Source of the DNA: Hyphomicrobium sp.
Lineage (GTDB): Bacteria > Pseudomonadota > Alphaproteobacteria > Rhizobiales > Hyphomicrobiaceae
Length of the DNA stretch: 64,000 nt
Reading direction: 5' to 3'
NCBI GenBank assembly: GCA_022844105.1
Contig: JALHMJ010000007.1
Coordinates: 62,001 to 126,000 of the forward strand
Position numbers and translations under genes: made by a program. The notes beneath the pieces are model-generated. The model ran no database searches and had not been told where the DNA came from. It saw only the letters and a program-made list of their open reading frames with translations. Every line of letters starts with the position of its first letter. Within the stretch, counting starts at the first letter, position 1. Of this stretch, positions 1 through 8,883 are shown piece after piece.

Positions 1-744
1 CCGGAACGGTTCGACGTCAACAATGCGGCCGAATTGTTTGGCCAACGATGCGCCGTCGTAGGCCACATTCCAAATGACGACCGGCGTGAACAGCACCAGC
101 GCCAGAGCCCCGCCTGCGTAAAGCTGCCAGCTTCGAAACCATGGCCAATTGCGACGCACCGCCAGCAGCCAAACAACAATCGCCACGCCAAAAAAGAAGT
201 TCGTGTATTTTGACAGCAGGCCCAGCCCCGCGAAGGCACCGACCGCCACCCACCAATTCGCATTACGCGACGTGTGTAACTCGGCCAATGCCCAACCGCC
301 GAGCAAGAAGAACAACACCGAGGGTGTGTCGGGTGTCAGAATGATCGCGCCGACGCTCAGCAGAGGAATGACCACGGCAAAAACGACGGCAATGCGCGCG
401 GTGGATGGGTCCGTCAACAGAACGGCAGTTCGCCACAATGCGACGGTCGACAAAGCCGTGGCGGCGAGCGCCGGCAGCCGCAGTCCAAGTGCCGTATCGC
501 CGCCGATGAATTGCCCCGCGGCTATCATCCATCCGACCATCGGCGGATGATCGAGATAGGACAGCGCCGGCGCCAAAGCCCACAAACGATAGTAGGCCTC
601 GTCCTCGGTTAGCGGAATTGCCGCTGCCAACCAGATCCGGACGACCAATGGCACGATGACGAAGATCGCAAGAAAACTGCTGTCGCTGAAGCGCCCGAGA
701 AAAATCAAGCGATCCGTAACATGCGCAGCCGGAGTTGCCGTCAC
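1..744 (-). CDS. ArnT-like glycosyltransferase family 39 protein, C-terminus cut by window edge
   Basis: I translated this frame by hand: 248 codons without a stop, from a GTG at 744 to the left edge. It is a polytopic membrane protein. The first loop after TM1 contains PLTEDEAYY and YLDHPPMVGW, the acidic-plus-DHPP signature of the ArnT/PMT_2 (GT39) family, followed by several hydrophobic segments (for example PLLSVGAIILTPDTPSVLFF). Family members move a sugar from a polyprenyl-phosphate donor onto lipid A or another envelope acceptor on the periplasmic face. The GTG overlaps the stop of the upstream GT2-GtrA gene (GTGA), so the two are probably translationally coupled. That gene is likely to make the polyprenyl-phosphate sugar used here. 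The acceptor and sugar are unknown. Confidence 0.85.
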   Translation of the reverse strand, partial: MTATPAAHVTDRLIFLGRFSDSSFLAIFVIVPLVVRIWLAAAIPLTEDEAYYRLWALAPALSYLDHPPMVGWMIAAGQFIGGDTALGLRLPALAATALSTVALWRTAVLLTDPSTARIAVVFAVVIPLLSVGAIILTPDTPSVLFFLLGGWALAELHTSRNANWWVAVGAFAGLGLLSKYTNFFFGVAIVVWLLAVRRNWPWFRSWQLYAGGALALVLFTPVVIWNVAYDGASLAKQFGRIVDVEPFR

Positions 745-1895
745 GCGCGCCGCCACGTAACAGAAGCCGTGACGGCGTAGTTGAACACCGCTCCCATCAG
801 CGCTCCGGCAGCGCCCGCGACCCACCAATTCGCATCGTTGCCGTAGACCCACGACGCAACGCCGACGTTGGCCAATGCCCCGATGCTGCACACGGCATAA
901 AACGTCAGCAGACCCCGCACCCAGTCGAGACCGGATAGCCGGAGATCGCGATAGGTGAAAGCGTTGTTGGCGGCAAAATTCCAAGTCATTGCTGAAAACG
1001 CAGCCAGTATTTGGGCCGCATCGAACCGCAGCATAGCCCCGGACATGAGAACATTGAGAACCACCAGATGCACGGCCAGCCCTGACAAGCCGACCAGACC
1101 GAACGCGAGAAACCGCGCCGAGATTCGATCGCCGCTCGCCTTTGCGAGCAAAAGCCCTGCGAAATCCCAGACAACGGAGCTGTCGAGTTTCGATCGACCA
1201 CGCTGGCGAAGCCGGAAGACATAGGGCAGCTCAACGATCTTCAGCGGATGATCGGCCGAAACGATGACATCGAGCAGCACCTTGAAGCCCTGTGTCGAAA
1301 GCCGCGGCGCTATGACTTCGGCCGTACCCCGGCGAATGGCGAAAAAGCCGCTCATTGGATCCAAAACGTGCACACCAAGAACACCACGCGCCACCTGCGT
1401 CGCCGCGTTACTGGCCATACTGCGCAACTGCGAAAATCCGCCGATGGCTTGGCCGCCGTCGACATGCCGCGAGCCGATCGCGAGATCTGCCCCGGATCTG
1501 AGTTCACTCAACATCTGCGGCAGAAGTTGCTCATCGTGCTGCATGTCTGCGTCGATTACTGCAACAGCAAAAGCCGACGACGACAACATCCCCTCGACGA
1601 CAGCGCCCGCCAATCCCCGCCGGCCGATGCGCCGCAAACAGCGCACGCGCCGGTCCCGCGCAGCGAGTGTGCGCGCAACGGCAACGGTATCATCGCGGCT
1701 GTCGTCATCGACGAGGATCATTTCCCAATTGATGCCAACGAGTGCGCGGCAAAGGGCATCGTAGAGGATGACAATGTTGTCCGCCTCGTTGAGCGTCGGA
1801 ACAACGACAGACAGTTCCGGACCAGCCACCGGCGCTGCCATTTCGTCAGGGGCGCACGTTGCGGCTGTCGCAAATACGCGCGGGTGAGAGTTCAT
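741..1895 (-). CDS. GT2 polyprenyl-phosphate glycosyltransferase fused to GtrA-like membrane domain
   Basis: 384 aa. The N-terminal ~230 residues are a GT-A family 2 (dolichol-phosphate mannosyltransferase-like) domain: SVVVPTLNEADN, ILVDDDSRDDT and the metal-site motif VIDADMQHDE. The C-terminal ~120 residues hold four hydrophobic segments of GtrA type (RFLAFGLVGLSGLAVHL, FNYAVTASVTWRR). This fusion usually charges undecaprenyl phosphate with a sugar at the inner membrane and helps flip it. I chose the ATG at 1895 rather than the longer ORF from 1940 because it forms an exact ATGA overlap with the stop of the PAP2 gene and removes a 48-base overlap. The third gene of the set, an ArnT-like transferase, follows immediately. 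The sugar is not predictable. Confidence 0.88.
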   Translation of the reverse strand: MNSHPRVFATAATCAPDEMAAPVAGPELSVVVPTLNEADNIVILYDALCRALVGINWEMILVDDDSRDDTVAVARTLAARDRRVRCLRRIGRRGLAGAVVEGMLSSSAFAVAVIDADMQHDEQLLPQMLSELRSGADLAIGSRHVDGGQAIGGFSQLRSMASNAATQVARGVLGVHVLDPMSGFFAIRRGTAEVIAPRLSTQGFKVLLDVIVSADHPLKIVELPYVFRLRQRGRSKLDSSVVWDFAGLLLAKASGDRISARFLAFGLVGLSGLAVHLVVLNVLMSGAMLRFDAAQILAAFSAMTWNFAANNAFTYRDLRLSGLDWVRGLLTFYAVCSIGALANVGVASWVYGNDANWWVAGAAGALMGAVFNYAVTASVTWRRA

Positions 1896-2647
1896 GTTGG
1901 GCTCATGAAGCGCTGCACGGCCGTCGCCTGCCGCATCCAATGGCGGCGCAGGTCGATCACAATAAAGCGGACCAGAACCGCCGTCATGGCCATGAATACA
2001 CCGGCAAAAACGACATCACTCAAATAATGTGCGCCCTGCGCCATGCGGATGAGGCCCGCCACTCCCCCAGCGAACAATCCGATGGTGAAATAGCGACGCG
2101 CCATCGGCCCCGTCACCATGGCCAATCCAAAAAACAAAGCGAACATCGACGACGCCTCGCCGCTGATGAAAGAGCAATTCCGCGCGCACTGCTCGGCCGG
2201 CACGAGAGCCGGTGTGAAATGCTTCGTTCCCCCAAACTGCTCTGTCTGAGACGGCCGAGCTCGTCCCCATTCATTCTTAAACATCACGTTCGCGACGAGC
2301 CCCGGCCCCACGAGCAACGTGATGAGTACGACCAGCCAGCGAATGAATGACAATCGCATGAGCTTGAACTTGAATGATCGCGCCAGCCACAAACCAACCA
2401 ACGCGCAAATGAAGGCCGCGATATAGATGCCCTTGAAGCCGTCACGGAGCGTTTCAATTGCGCCGCTGCGACCACTGAAATGCCCCTGCGAGCTATAGAA
2501 GAGGCCGGCCACGGCAGTGTCGATCTGAGGCGCCACGGTGAAGACCGTCGCCGCGATGAGAAATGCCAATGTCGACAAAATAAGAACGTTGTCGGACGTA
2601 ACCCGACCCGGCGCCACCGCACGCGCGCCCCACTCGCGTATGTTCAT
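1892..2647 (-). CDS. PAP2-family membrane phosphatase, lipid phosphatase-like
   Basis: 251 aa, about six membrane segments. Of the three acid-phosphatase motifs, the first is intact as K-NEWGRA-RP, and the third is present as R-x5-H-x3-D in IRMAQGAHYLSD. The second reads FISGEASS, with Glu where most PAP2 enzymes have His (SGH). The ATG at 2647 is preferred over an upstream TTG at 2662 because GGGGGCG precedes it. It heads a three-gene operon with a GT2-GtrA and an ArnT-like transferase, which points to dephosphorylation of a lipid such as lipid A or undecaprenyl diphosphate in the periplasm. LpxE/LpxF-like is plausible but unproven. The SGE variant may define a subfamily. Confidence 0.83.
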   Translation of the reverse strand: MNIREWGARAVAPGRVTSDNVLILSTLAFLIAATVFTVAPQIDTAVAGLFYSSQGHFSGRSGAIETLRDGFKGIYIAAFICALVGLWLARSFKFKLMRLSFIRWLVVLITLLVGPGLVANVMFKNEWGRARPSQTEQFGGTKHFTPALVPAEQCARNCSFISGEASSMFALFFGLAMVTGPMARRYFTIGLFAGGVAGLIRMAQGAHYLSDVVFAGVFMAMTAVLVRFIVIDLRRHWMRQATAVQRFMSPT

Positions 2648-2757
2648 GTCGCCCCCGCGCAACCAGGTCCACCCTGTGTGCGAAAGTTAGCGACGCCACA
2701 CGACGATCAGCCGACAGATTTGCGATAGATTTTTTTGCCCGTGGCGTGGCGTTTAAG

Positions 2758-5700
2758 CTAGTGAGCCGCTTCCCAGTTGTCGCCGGCCTTGGCATCGACG
2801 TGAATTGGAACGCTCAGCCGGACCGCAGGCTCGGCAGCGGTTTCCATAATCGAGCGAACTGTCGCAATGAGGATCGTCTCCTCTCCGGTGGGGACTTCGA
2901 ATACGAGTTCGTCGTGAACCTGTAGCAACATCCGCGCACGGGAAAGGCCGGTGTCTGCCAGCGCTTGCGGCATCCGGATCATGGCGCGCCGGATGATGTC
3001 GGCGGCCGAGCCTTGGATTGGCGCGTTGATGGCAGCGCGTTCCAGGAACCCTCGCATCGAAGGGTTCTTCGTATTGATCTCCGGATAATGCACACGGCGT
3101 CCGAATATCGTTTCCACGAAGCCTTGCGCGTGCACGGCCTTCTTCGTCGCCTCCATGTAGTCGCGGATGCCGGGGAAACGTTCAAAGTAGGTTTTGATAT
3201 ACGCGCCCGCCTCTTCGCGGCTGATGCCGAGCTGGTTGGCAAGACCGAACGCGGAAATACCGTAGATGATGCCGAAGTTGATCGCCTTCGCACGGCGCCG
3301 GATGTCTCCGGTCATCGAGGACAGCGGCACGTTGAACATTTCACTCGCCGTCATCGCATGGATGTCGAGCCCTTCCGCGAAAGCTTTCTTGAGTTGCGCA
3401 ATATCGGCCATGTGCGCCAGCACGCGCAGTTCGATCTGCGAGTAATCGGCGGAGACGAGCTTGCAGCCCGGCCCGGCGATGAAAGCGGTGCGGATTTCGC
3501 GCCCTTCCTTCGTGCGGATCGGTATGTTCTGCAAATTGGGATCCGACGACGACAGCCGTCCCGTCGTGGTCGCAGCCAAAGCATAGGAGGTGTGGATGCG
3601 GCCAGTTTTGGGATTAATAAACCCCGGCAGAGCATCGGTGTAAGTTGATCGCAGCTTGGTCAGCTGCCGCCACTGCAGCATCGTGTCGATGAGCCGCCGC
3701 GCGTCCGGCGGCAAGTCTTCGTTTGCTGACAGGTCATCGAGCAATCCCGCCCTTGTTTCCCACTGCCCCGACTTCGTCTTCTTGCCGCCTGGCAACTTCA
3801 GAGTATCGAACAGAAACTCGCCAAGCTGTTTGGGCGAGCCCAGATTGAATTTGTGGCCGGCAAGATCATAAATCAGCACTTCGTGCTCGCCGGCCCGCTG
3901 CGCGAATGCTCCCGATAGTCGCGCAAGAATGTCGCGATCGACTTTGATGCCATCCCGCTCCATGTCGGCGATGACCGGCATCAACGGCCTCTCGAGCGTC
4001 TCATAGACCGTCGCGACCCGCTCTGCGGCAAGCCGCGGCTTCAACACCATCCACAGTCGCAGGGTCACATCGGCGTCCTCGGCCGCGTACTCTGTGGCCT
4101 TGTCGAGCGGAACACCACAAAAAGTCTTTTCCGATTTCTTGGCCCCGGCGGCATGTGCAATCACCTCGTCGTAGGAGATGCACAGATGCCCAAGGTGGCG
4201 TTCGGATAATTCATTCATGCCATGGCCGCCACGGCCCGCATCGAGCGCATACGACATGAGCATCGTATCGTCGAACGACTGGATCGCGATCTCATGTGCA
4301 GCAAGGACGAGTGAATCGTACTTGAGATTCTGGCCGATCTTGAGAACGGCCGGGTCTTCCAGGAGCGGCTTTAAGCGTTGCAGCGCGTCGCCGTGTGCAA
4401 TCTGCCCGGGAAGAAGCGCCGCGCCGCCGAAAAGGTCATCGCTCGTCGTTCCATGAAGAAGCGGCACATAGCATGCCTCACCGGGCGCCACCGCGAGCGA
4501 AAACCCTACCACATCGGCCTGCATCGCATCGAGGCTGGTTGTCTCGGTATCAAAGCCGACGCGCCCGGCAGACCGGGCTTTTTCAATCCATGTATCGAGA
4601 TCGGCCAACGACAGAATGGTCTTGTAATGAGCCCGATCAAATGGGACGCCGCGCGCTGCCGTTCTCGCGGCCTCCACAGCGCTGCGCGGCGAACCGACGT
4701 CCCCGGGCGACGTCGCTGTCGGCATGGGAGAGCGCGGCGCGGCAACACTGTCGCCTGCTTCGCTCTTGGCGCGCGGCAGCGACGACCCGATCGAGATTTC
4801 GAGCGGCGCGGGAGCCTCCACCCCTAATTTTTCTGCAATGCGTCGCGTCAGAGTATTGAACTCCATGCGGCGCAGAAATTCGATCAGTGTTGCCGGCTCG
4901 GGCTCACGCACCCCGAACGTCTCGACCGACTCCGCATTCGGGACATCATCCTTTAACGTGACGAGTTCGCGCGACACGCGCGCCTGATCGGAGAACGCAA
5001 TGAGCTTCTCGCGCCGCTTGGGCTGTTTGATTTCACCCGCGCGCAGCAAAAGCCCGTCAAGGTCGCCGTATTCGCCAATCAGTTCGGCCGCCGTCTTGAC
5101 GCCAATTCCCGGCACCCCGGGAACGTTGTCTATGCTGTCCCCGGCCAGGGCTTGGACATCGATGACCCGTTCCGGCGGCACGCCGAACTTTTCGATCACC
5201 TCGTCGCGGCCGATTTTTTTATTCTTCATCGCGTCCAGCATGACGATGCCGGGACGAATGAGCTGCATCAGATCCTTGTCTGACGAGACGATCGTCACAT
5301 CACCGCCGCGCGTGACCACATCGCGCGCGTACGTCGCGATCAGATCGTCGGCTTCGTATCCATCCTGCTCGACGCAAGCCACGTTGAAGGCGCGCACAGC
5401 GTCTCGGATCAGTGCAAATTGGGGAATGAGTTCTTCGGGCGGCGGCGGGCGATTGGCTTTGTACTGATCGTAGATCTTATTGCGGAACGTCTCGCGCCCT
5501 GCATCGAAGACGACCGCCAGGTGCGTTGGAGCTTCCGAAAGCTTGCTCTCTTGCAAGAGCTTCCAGAGCATATTGCAGAAGCCGTGAACGGCGCCGACTG
5601 GCAACCCGTCCGATGGCCGTGTCAGAGGCGGCAGCGCATGAAAGGCTCGAAAAATGAAGCCGGAACCATCGATCAAGTAGACATGGCTACCTTTCACGAT

Positions 5701-5760
5701 CGGGACCAATTCGGCCCCGGCGTGATGGCTCGTAGTGCTGGAGGTCGGAGTTTCAGTCAT
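2758..5760 (-). CDS. polA: DNA polymerase I
   Basis: 1000 aa, somewhat longer than the E. coli enzyme (928 aa). Residues ~25-310 are the 5'-3' exonuclease (YLIDGSGFIFRAFHALPP, SSDKDLMQL, VPGVPGIGVKTA). Residues ~375-560 are the 3'-5' proofreading domain with an intact GFDTETTSLD (Exo I) and NLKYDSLVL (Exo II). The polymerase domain carries DYSQIELRVLAH (motif A), RRRAKAINFGIIYG (motif B, O helix) and QVHDELVFE (motif C). All key acidic residues are visible, so both exonucleases should be active. A low-complexity linker at ~315-370 explains the extra length. It is monocistronic: 91 bases separate it from the upstream MarR-type gene. Confidence 0.97.
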   Translation of the reverse strand: MTETPTSSTTSHHAGAELVPIVKGSHVYLIDGSGFIFRAFHALPPLTRPSDGLPVGAVHGFCNMLWKLLQESKLSEAPTHLAVVFDAGRETFRNKIYDQYKANRPPPPEELIPQFALIRDAVRAFNVACVEQDGYEADDLIATYARDVVTRGGDVTIVSSDKDLMQLIRPGIVMLDAMKNKKIGRDEVIEKFGVPPERVIDVQALAGDSIDNVPGVPGIGVKTAAELIGEYGDLDGLLLRAGEIKQPKRREKLIAFSDQARVSRELVTLKDDVPNAESVETFGVREPEPATLIEFLRRMEFNTLTRRIAEKLGVEAPAPLEISIGSSLPRAKSEAGDSVAAPRSPMPTATSPGDVGSPRSAVEAARTAARGVPFDRAHYKTILSLADLDTWIEKARSAGRVGFDTETTSLDAMQADVVGFSLAVAPGEACYVPLLHGTTSDDLFGGAALLPGQIAHGDALQRLKPLLEDPAVLKIGQNLKYDSLVLAAHEIAIQSFDDTMLMSYALDAGRGGHGMNELSERHLGHLCISYDEVIAHAAGAKKSEKTFCGVPLDKATEYAAEDADVTLRLWMVLKPRLAAERVATVYETLERPLMPVIADMERDGIKVDRDILARLSGAFAQRAGEHEVLIYDLAGHKFNLGSPKQLGEFLFDTLKLPGGKKTKSGQWETRAGLLDDLSANEDLPPDARRLIDTMLQWRQLTKLRSTYTDALPGFINPKTGRIHTSYALAATTTGRLSSSDPNLQNIPIRTKEGREIRTAFIAGPGCKLVSADYSQIELRVLAHMADIAQLKKAFAEGLDIHAMTASEMFNVPLSSMTGDIRRRAKAINFGIIYGISAFGLANQLGISREEAGAYIKTYFERFPGIRDYMEATKKAVHAQGFVETIFGRRVHYPEINTKNPSMRGFLERAAINAPIQGSAADIIRRAMIRMPQALADTGLSRARMLLQVHDELVFEVPTGEETILIATVRSIMETAAEPAVRLSVPIHVDAKAGDNWEAAH

Positions 5761-5850
5761 CGGGGGCGAACTATAGGCAGATCACCCCCGAGCGCCAGCC
5801 CTAACGAGACAATAAACCAACCCGAATTTCGGCGCGCCAAGCCCGGACGA

Positions 5851-6333
5851 TCAGCCGGTCAATTCATGCGACCCAGACTCTTCCTTGGCCGGCTCGCGGG
5901 GACTTTGCCGCGAGACGACTTTCTGCAAGTACGCACTGAAGTGCTCGCGCTGCTCGGAGCTCAACGACGCGACCAGCGCCTCGTCGACTTTGCGAGCGAT
6001 CGGCAACGCCCGCATCAACACGTCATTACCTTCGGGCGTGATGCGCACGGCATACATCCGGGCATCTTGGCGCGTCCGCCGCCGCGACAACAGTCCCCGC
6101 GACACAAGCCTGCGGACGATATCGGCCAGTGTCGACCGGTCGATGCCGGAAATTTCGCAAAGCGCCGTCTGGCTGGGATCTTCCAGACTTTCGACGACCG
6201 AAAGGACAACAAACTGCCGCGCCGTAATGCCGATCTCACCAATCGACCGAGCGAAGAGGTCTTCAGCCAGCTGACCGGCACGATGCAGCAAATGCGTGGC
6301 GCTTGTTGAAACGAGGTTCACGGGAGCATTCAT
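5851..6333 (-). CDS. MarR-family transcriptional regulator
   Basis: 160 aa winged-helix protein. The core ITARQFVVLSVVES followed by ALCEISGIDRSTLADIVRRL is the MarR recognition helix-turn-helix, and LLSRRRTRQDARMYAVRIT is the beta-wing. I moved the start from 6504 to the ATG at 6333: GGAGGG lies 9 bases upstream, and the extra 57 residues of the longer ORF are low-complexity and unlike the family. MarR proteins usually repress a divergent or adjacent gene and release DNA on binding a phenolic or oxidant ligand. No obvious target enzyme is adjacent, so autoregulation is likely. A 13-base palindrome lies ~140 bases upstream. Confidence 0.87.
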   Translation of the reverse strand: MNAPVNLVSTSATHLLHRAGQLAEDLFARSIGEIGITARQFVVLSVVESLEDPSQTALCEISGIDRSTLADIVRRLVSRGLLSRRRTRQDARMYAVRITPEGNDVLMRALPIARKVDEALVASLSSEQREHFSAYLQKVVSRQSPREPAKEESGSHELTG

Positions 6334-6474
6334 CAGGTATGACCCTCCACTGAAGGTGACGGAAAAGGTGCAACCGAGCCGGCGCGACGGCCTCGCTGCA
6401 GGCGAAACTGGAGCAGCCGGCCGGTACAAGCCCGTGTGCCGCCGGAAGGTCCGTGGTGCTGCTAATTTAAAAAA

Positions 6475-6487
6475 GTCGTCAGACGAC
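6475..6487. promoter_or_regulatory. 13-base palindrome upstream of the MarR gene, candidate operator
   Basis: GTCGTC-A-GACGAC is a perfect inverted repeat directly next to an A/T-rich run. MarR dimers bind palindromes of about this length. That it is the operator of the gene starting at 6333 is inferred from position only. Confidence 0.35.
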
Positions 6488-6719
6488 GATTTGTTCCACG
6501 GCAAACGCGTAAAATAAAAAACGAAGGCCGTGTCGAGGGTGCCTGCGACCTCGTTGAACCAGCAAAGGTCTGGGGCGTTATCGCCTCCAGCCGCAATTAT
6601 AGCGCTCCAGCGGCAGCTTAACGACCCCGGTCCCGTACGGAGATCGGCTCAGACCACCATTTGCAGGCAGCGGATGAATGGGTTATTGAGCAGGGCCCGC
6701 GGCTGCCAATGTCGCGGCT

Positions 6720-6796
6720 GCACCCGTAGCTCAGCTGGATAGAGTGTTGGATTCCGAATCCAAAGGTCGCAGGTTCGAATCCTGCCGGGTGCGCCA
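6720..6796 (+). tRNA. tRNA-Arg (anticodon CCG)
   Basis: 77 nt cloverleaf read by eye. Acceptor stem GCACCCG pairs with CGGGTGC, followed by G and an encoded CCA. The D-arm is GCTC...GAGT, the anticodon arm is TTGGA-TTCCGAA-TCCAA with CCG at positions 34-36, and the T-arm is GCAGG-TTCGAAT-CCTGC. It reads CGG arginine codons. It stands alone between the MarR gene and a short ORF. Confidence 0.97.
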
Positions 6797-6956
6797 TCTT
6801 CAAAAACGCGGCCGACGCCCAAAATCTCACGAATTCTCATAGCGCCCCTGTATGGTTCCGGCCGCGAGTCACATAAGACTGGTGCAGCACGGCCCGACGG
6901 GCGTCATCTCGGCGTCGCGACCGGACGTGCGCCCAACCTCACGTGGAGACCCCTCG

Positions 6957-7148
6957 ATGCCTATGATCGAATTGAGCGATTCCGAGGTCGAGACGCTGAT
7001 CTACGCCCTCGGCGTGGCGAAGGCGGATCTCAAAGAATCCATCGCCGATGCCAGCCAGTCGGCAGAAGACAAGCAAGAATGGACGGAGTACGTGGCCGAG
7101 ATCGAGGAAGTGCACGTCAAGCTTACCGTTCTCAGCGAAGCGGCCTGA
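6957..7148 (+). CDS. Small acidic protein of unknown function
   Basis: 63 aa, starting MPMIELSDSEVETLIYALG. It is acidic and strongly helical in composition, with no signal peptide or membrane segment. The ATG at 6957 has GGAG eight bases upstream; the 35 extra residues of the longer ORF from 6852 look non-coding. A strong intrinsic terminator follows 33 bases after the stop, which supports a real transcription unit. I do not recognise the family. It could be a short coiled-coil or adaptor protein. Confidence 0.7.
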   Translation: MPMIELSDSEVETLIYALGVAKADLKESIADASQSAEDKQEWTEYVAEIEEVHVKLTVLSEAA

Positions 7149-7181
7149 CCCAACATTGTCGACGCCTTTGACGAAATAAAA

Positions 7182-7220
7182 ACCGGCAAACTGCGGCCTC
7201 GCAGTTCGCCGGTCTTTTTT
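7182..7220 (+). terminator. Intrinsic terminator between convergent genes
   Basis: ACCGGC-AA-ACTGCG-GCCT-CGCAGT-TC-GCCGGT forms a long stem with a symmetrical AA/TC internal loop, followed by C and six T. It ends the 63-aa gene. On the other strand the hairpin lacks an equally good U-tract but follows the SoxYZ gene. Confidence 0.9.
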
Positions 7221-7233
7221 ACATCTGCGAGCC

Positions 7234-8064
7234 TCAGCTGGCTGGGCCGATCGGGAACGCCTTCTTGAATACGGCGCCGCTCGTATCGCGCGCCGTCACG
7301 GTTATCTCTGATGCGCCGTTCGTCTTGTAATCGAATGCGAATTTTGGATTCTGCTTGAGCGTAATGCTGCCCGTCATGGTCAACACGACATCGTCACCCT
7401 GCTTGACCTCAATCTGCTCGACCATCAGCAGCGGAACATAAAACAAGGTCAGTTGATCGAGTACCATGCCCGTATGGTTGGGATGCTTGAGCTCGAAGTC
7501 CACCTTCTGCGGGGCATTGGAAGCCACGGCCCGGGGACCTTGCAAGTCGAGGGTCATCTGTCCCATCGTCGCCGCGATCTCTTCCGGCGAACCCTGTGGC
7601 GGCGCCGAGCACGAGGCTTGCCCGCCGGCAAATTTCACCAGCTGTTCCACCATGTAGAGTTCGCCCGCTGCCGTCTCCACGACGACACGGACGTCGGACT
7701 GCTGGTTAAGCCGAATGTAGGTCGTCAGCGCGGCATGGTCGCGAGCGCCGCCGATGGTGAACACCGCTGCCACGGGCGACGGGTTCTCATCGACAACGAA
7801 GGAAACGGATTTGATCGCTTGGCCGCGCGGCAGATGAACATCGGCGCTGAGTGGCACAGCCATGACGTTGTCCGGCCGGTACGGCGCCCCGATCTTGATC
7901 ACCGACGAACCGTCCAGAATCGCGCGCTGGCCATAAACCTGGGCTTTGATACCATCCCAGGTCGGACCGGCCGCTGCCACGCCACAACTAAGCGAGCCGG
8001 CGGCTAACACGGCCATCGTCGTCGTGACCTGAAAGGCACGGCGGATTGGAGCGCCCAAGCGCAT
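7234..8064 (-). CDS. SoxYZ-fusion carrier protein, quinoprotein dehydrogenase-associated type
   Basis: 276 aa with a Sec signal peptide (~residues 1-33, ending CGVAAA). The SoxY-like half (~45-150: SVIKIGAPYRPDNVMAVPL, FVVDENPSPVAAVF) is joined to a SoxZ-like half (~185-270: FELKHPNHTGM, KFAFDYKTNG). In true SoxY the carrier cysteine sits in a C-terminal GGCGG; here the junction reads GGQASCSAPP, so one cysteine is present in a modified context. Proteins of this architecture are known next to PQQ methanol/alcohol dehydrogenases in methylotrophs. No such dehydrogenase is in this window. Its substrate is unknown. Confidence 0.85.
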   Translation of the reverse strand: MRLGAPIRRAFQVTTTMAVLAAGSLSCGVAAAGPTWDGIKAQVYGQRAILDGSSVIKIGAPYRPDNVMAVPLSADVHLPRGQAIKSVSFVVDENPSPVAAVFTIGGARDHAALTTYIRLNQQSDVRVVVETAAGELYMVEQLVKFAGGQASCSAPPQGSPEEIAATMGQMTLDLQGPRAVASNAPQKVDFELKHPNHTGMVLDQLTLFYVPLLMVEQIEVKQGDDVVLTMTGSITLKQNPKFAFDYKTNGASEITVTARDTSGAVFKKAFPIGPAS

Positions 8065-8156
8065 GCGGTCCTCGAGTCATTGAATAGATTGATCGTCCGC
8101 AAAATCCTCCGCGCCGCTCGTTATGTCAACAAGAACGCTGCTGGATACCCGTCGTG

Positions 8157-8882
8157 TCATCGAAGTCCGGCAGAGCGCCAGCCGGCACTTTGGGCCTCGG
8201 ATTCGCTACAGAACCAGCGCTCGCCTCGATTGGCGTCGACCCGGACGCGGCCGTACCAGGGGCTCCACGGCATATGATAGATCTGACCGTTCTCCGTTAT
8301 GTTGCCCTTGATGGCGCATCCCTTCGGCGCATCGCCCTCGACGACTTTCCACCGTTTTTCCCGATAAACCCAGGCCGGTTCCGCCACGCCCTGCCAGATC
8401 CCGGCTGCGGCCGTGCGGGCATCTGCCTCCTCTTTGATGTAGCGCGTGGAATACTTCACGAACGCCCACGCATAGCCGCGGCGAACCATTTCCGCATTGA
8501 TCACGACACCATCGGCCGAGCAAATGCCGAGAAGGCGGTCGTACTTGTCCATCCCTGCACTTCGACACGTCACCCGGCGTTTGCCGATCATTTTGGCCAG
8601 CGCCTCAGCTGCGGCATGACCACAGGCCCAATTGCCCCCTTCTCGTGATCCACACGACTGTGCGGCCTCGGGCGCATCGATGCCCTCAAGGCGAATGCGC
8701 TGACTGCCGATGTCGATTGTGTCCCCGTCGACCACCGATGCCATGCCCGCCACGTCGTCATTGCTGAACGGCCACACCGCTGCCACCGATGTCGCGCCGC
8801 CCGCCAGCGCGAGACCAACGCTGGCCAGCGCAAACGCCACCGGCCGGCGTAGTACATTCTGTTGTCGCGATTTTTCACTCAT
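8157..8882 (-). CDS. Secreted thermonuclease-like (SNase) protein
   Basis: 241 aa. N-terminal hydrophobic segment (~12-35) suggests export or a membrane anchor. Residues ~45-165 are a staphylococcal nuclease-like OB fold: VVDGDTIDIGSQRIRLEGIDAPE carries the calcium-site Asp and the catalytic Arg and Glu, and KYDRLLGIC carries the second catalytic Arg. The C-terminal ~65 residues (IYHMPWSPWYGRVRVD, GERWFCSESEAQSAGW) resemble the short tail often fused to bacterial SNase proteins. Probable role: extracytoplasmic nucleic-acid hydrolysis. The ATG at 8882 lies just below a perfect inverted repeat. Confidence 0.88.
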   Translation of the reverse strand: MSEKSRQQNVLRRPVAFALASVGLALAGGATSVAAVWPFSNDDVAGMASVVDGDTIDIGSQRIRLEGIDAPEAAQSCGSREGGNWACGHAAAEALAKMIGKRRVTCRSAGMDKYDRLLGICSADGVVINAEMVRRGYAWAFVKYSTRYIKEEADARTAAAGIWQGVAEPAWVYREKRWKVVEGDAPKGCAIKGNITENGQIYHMPWSPWYGRVRVDANRGERWFCSESEAQSAGWRSAGLR

Positions 8883-8883
8883 A

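Noticed and set aside
6720-6796. Integration site (att) at the 3' end of tRNA-Arg
   Set aside because: No integrase gene and no repeated copy of the tRNA 3' end were seen in the flanking sequence.
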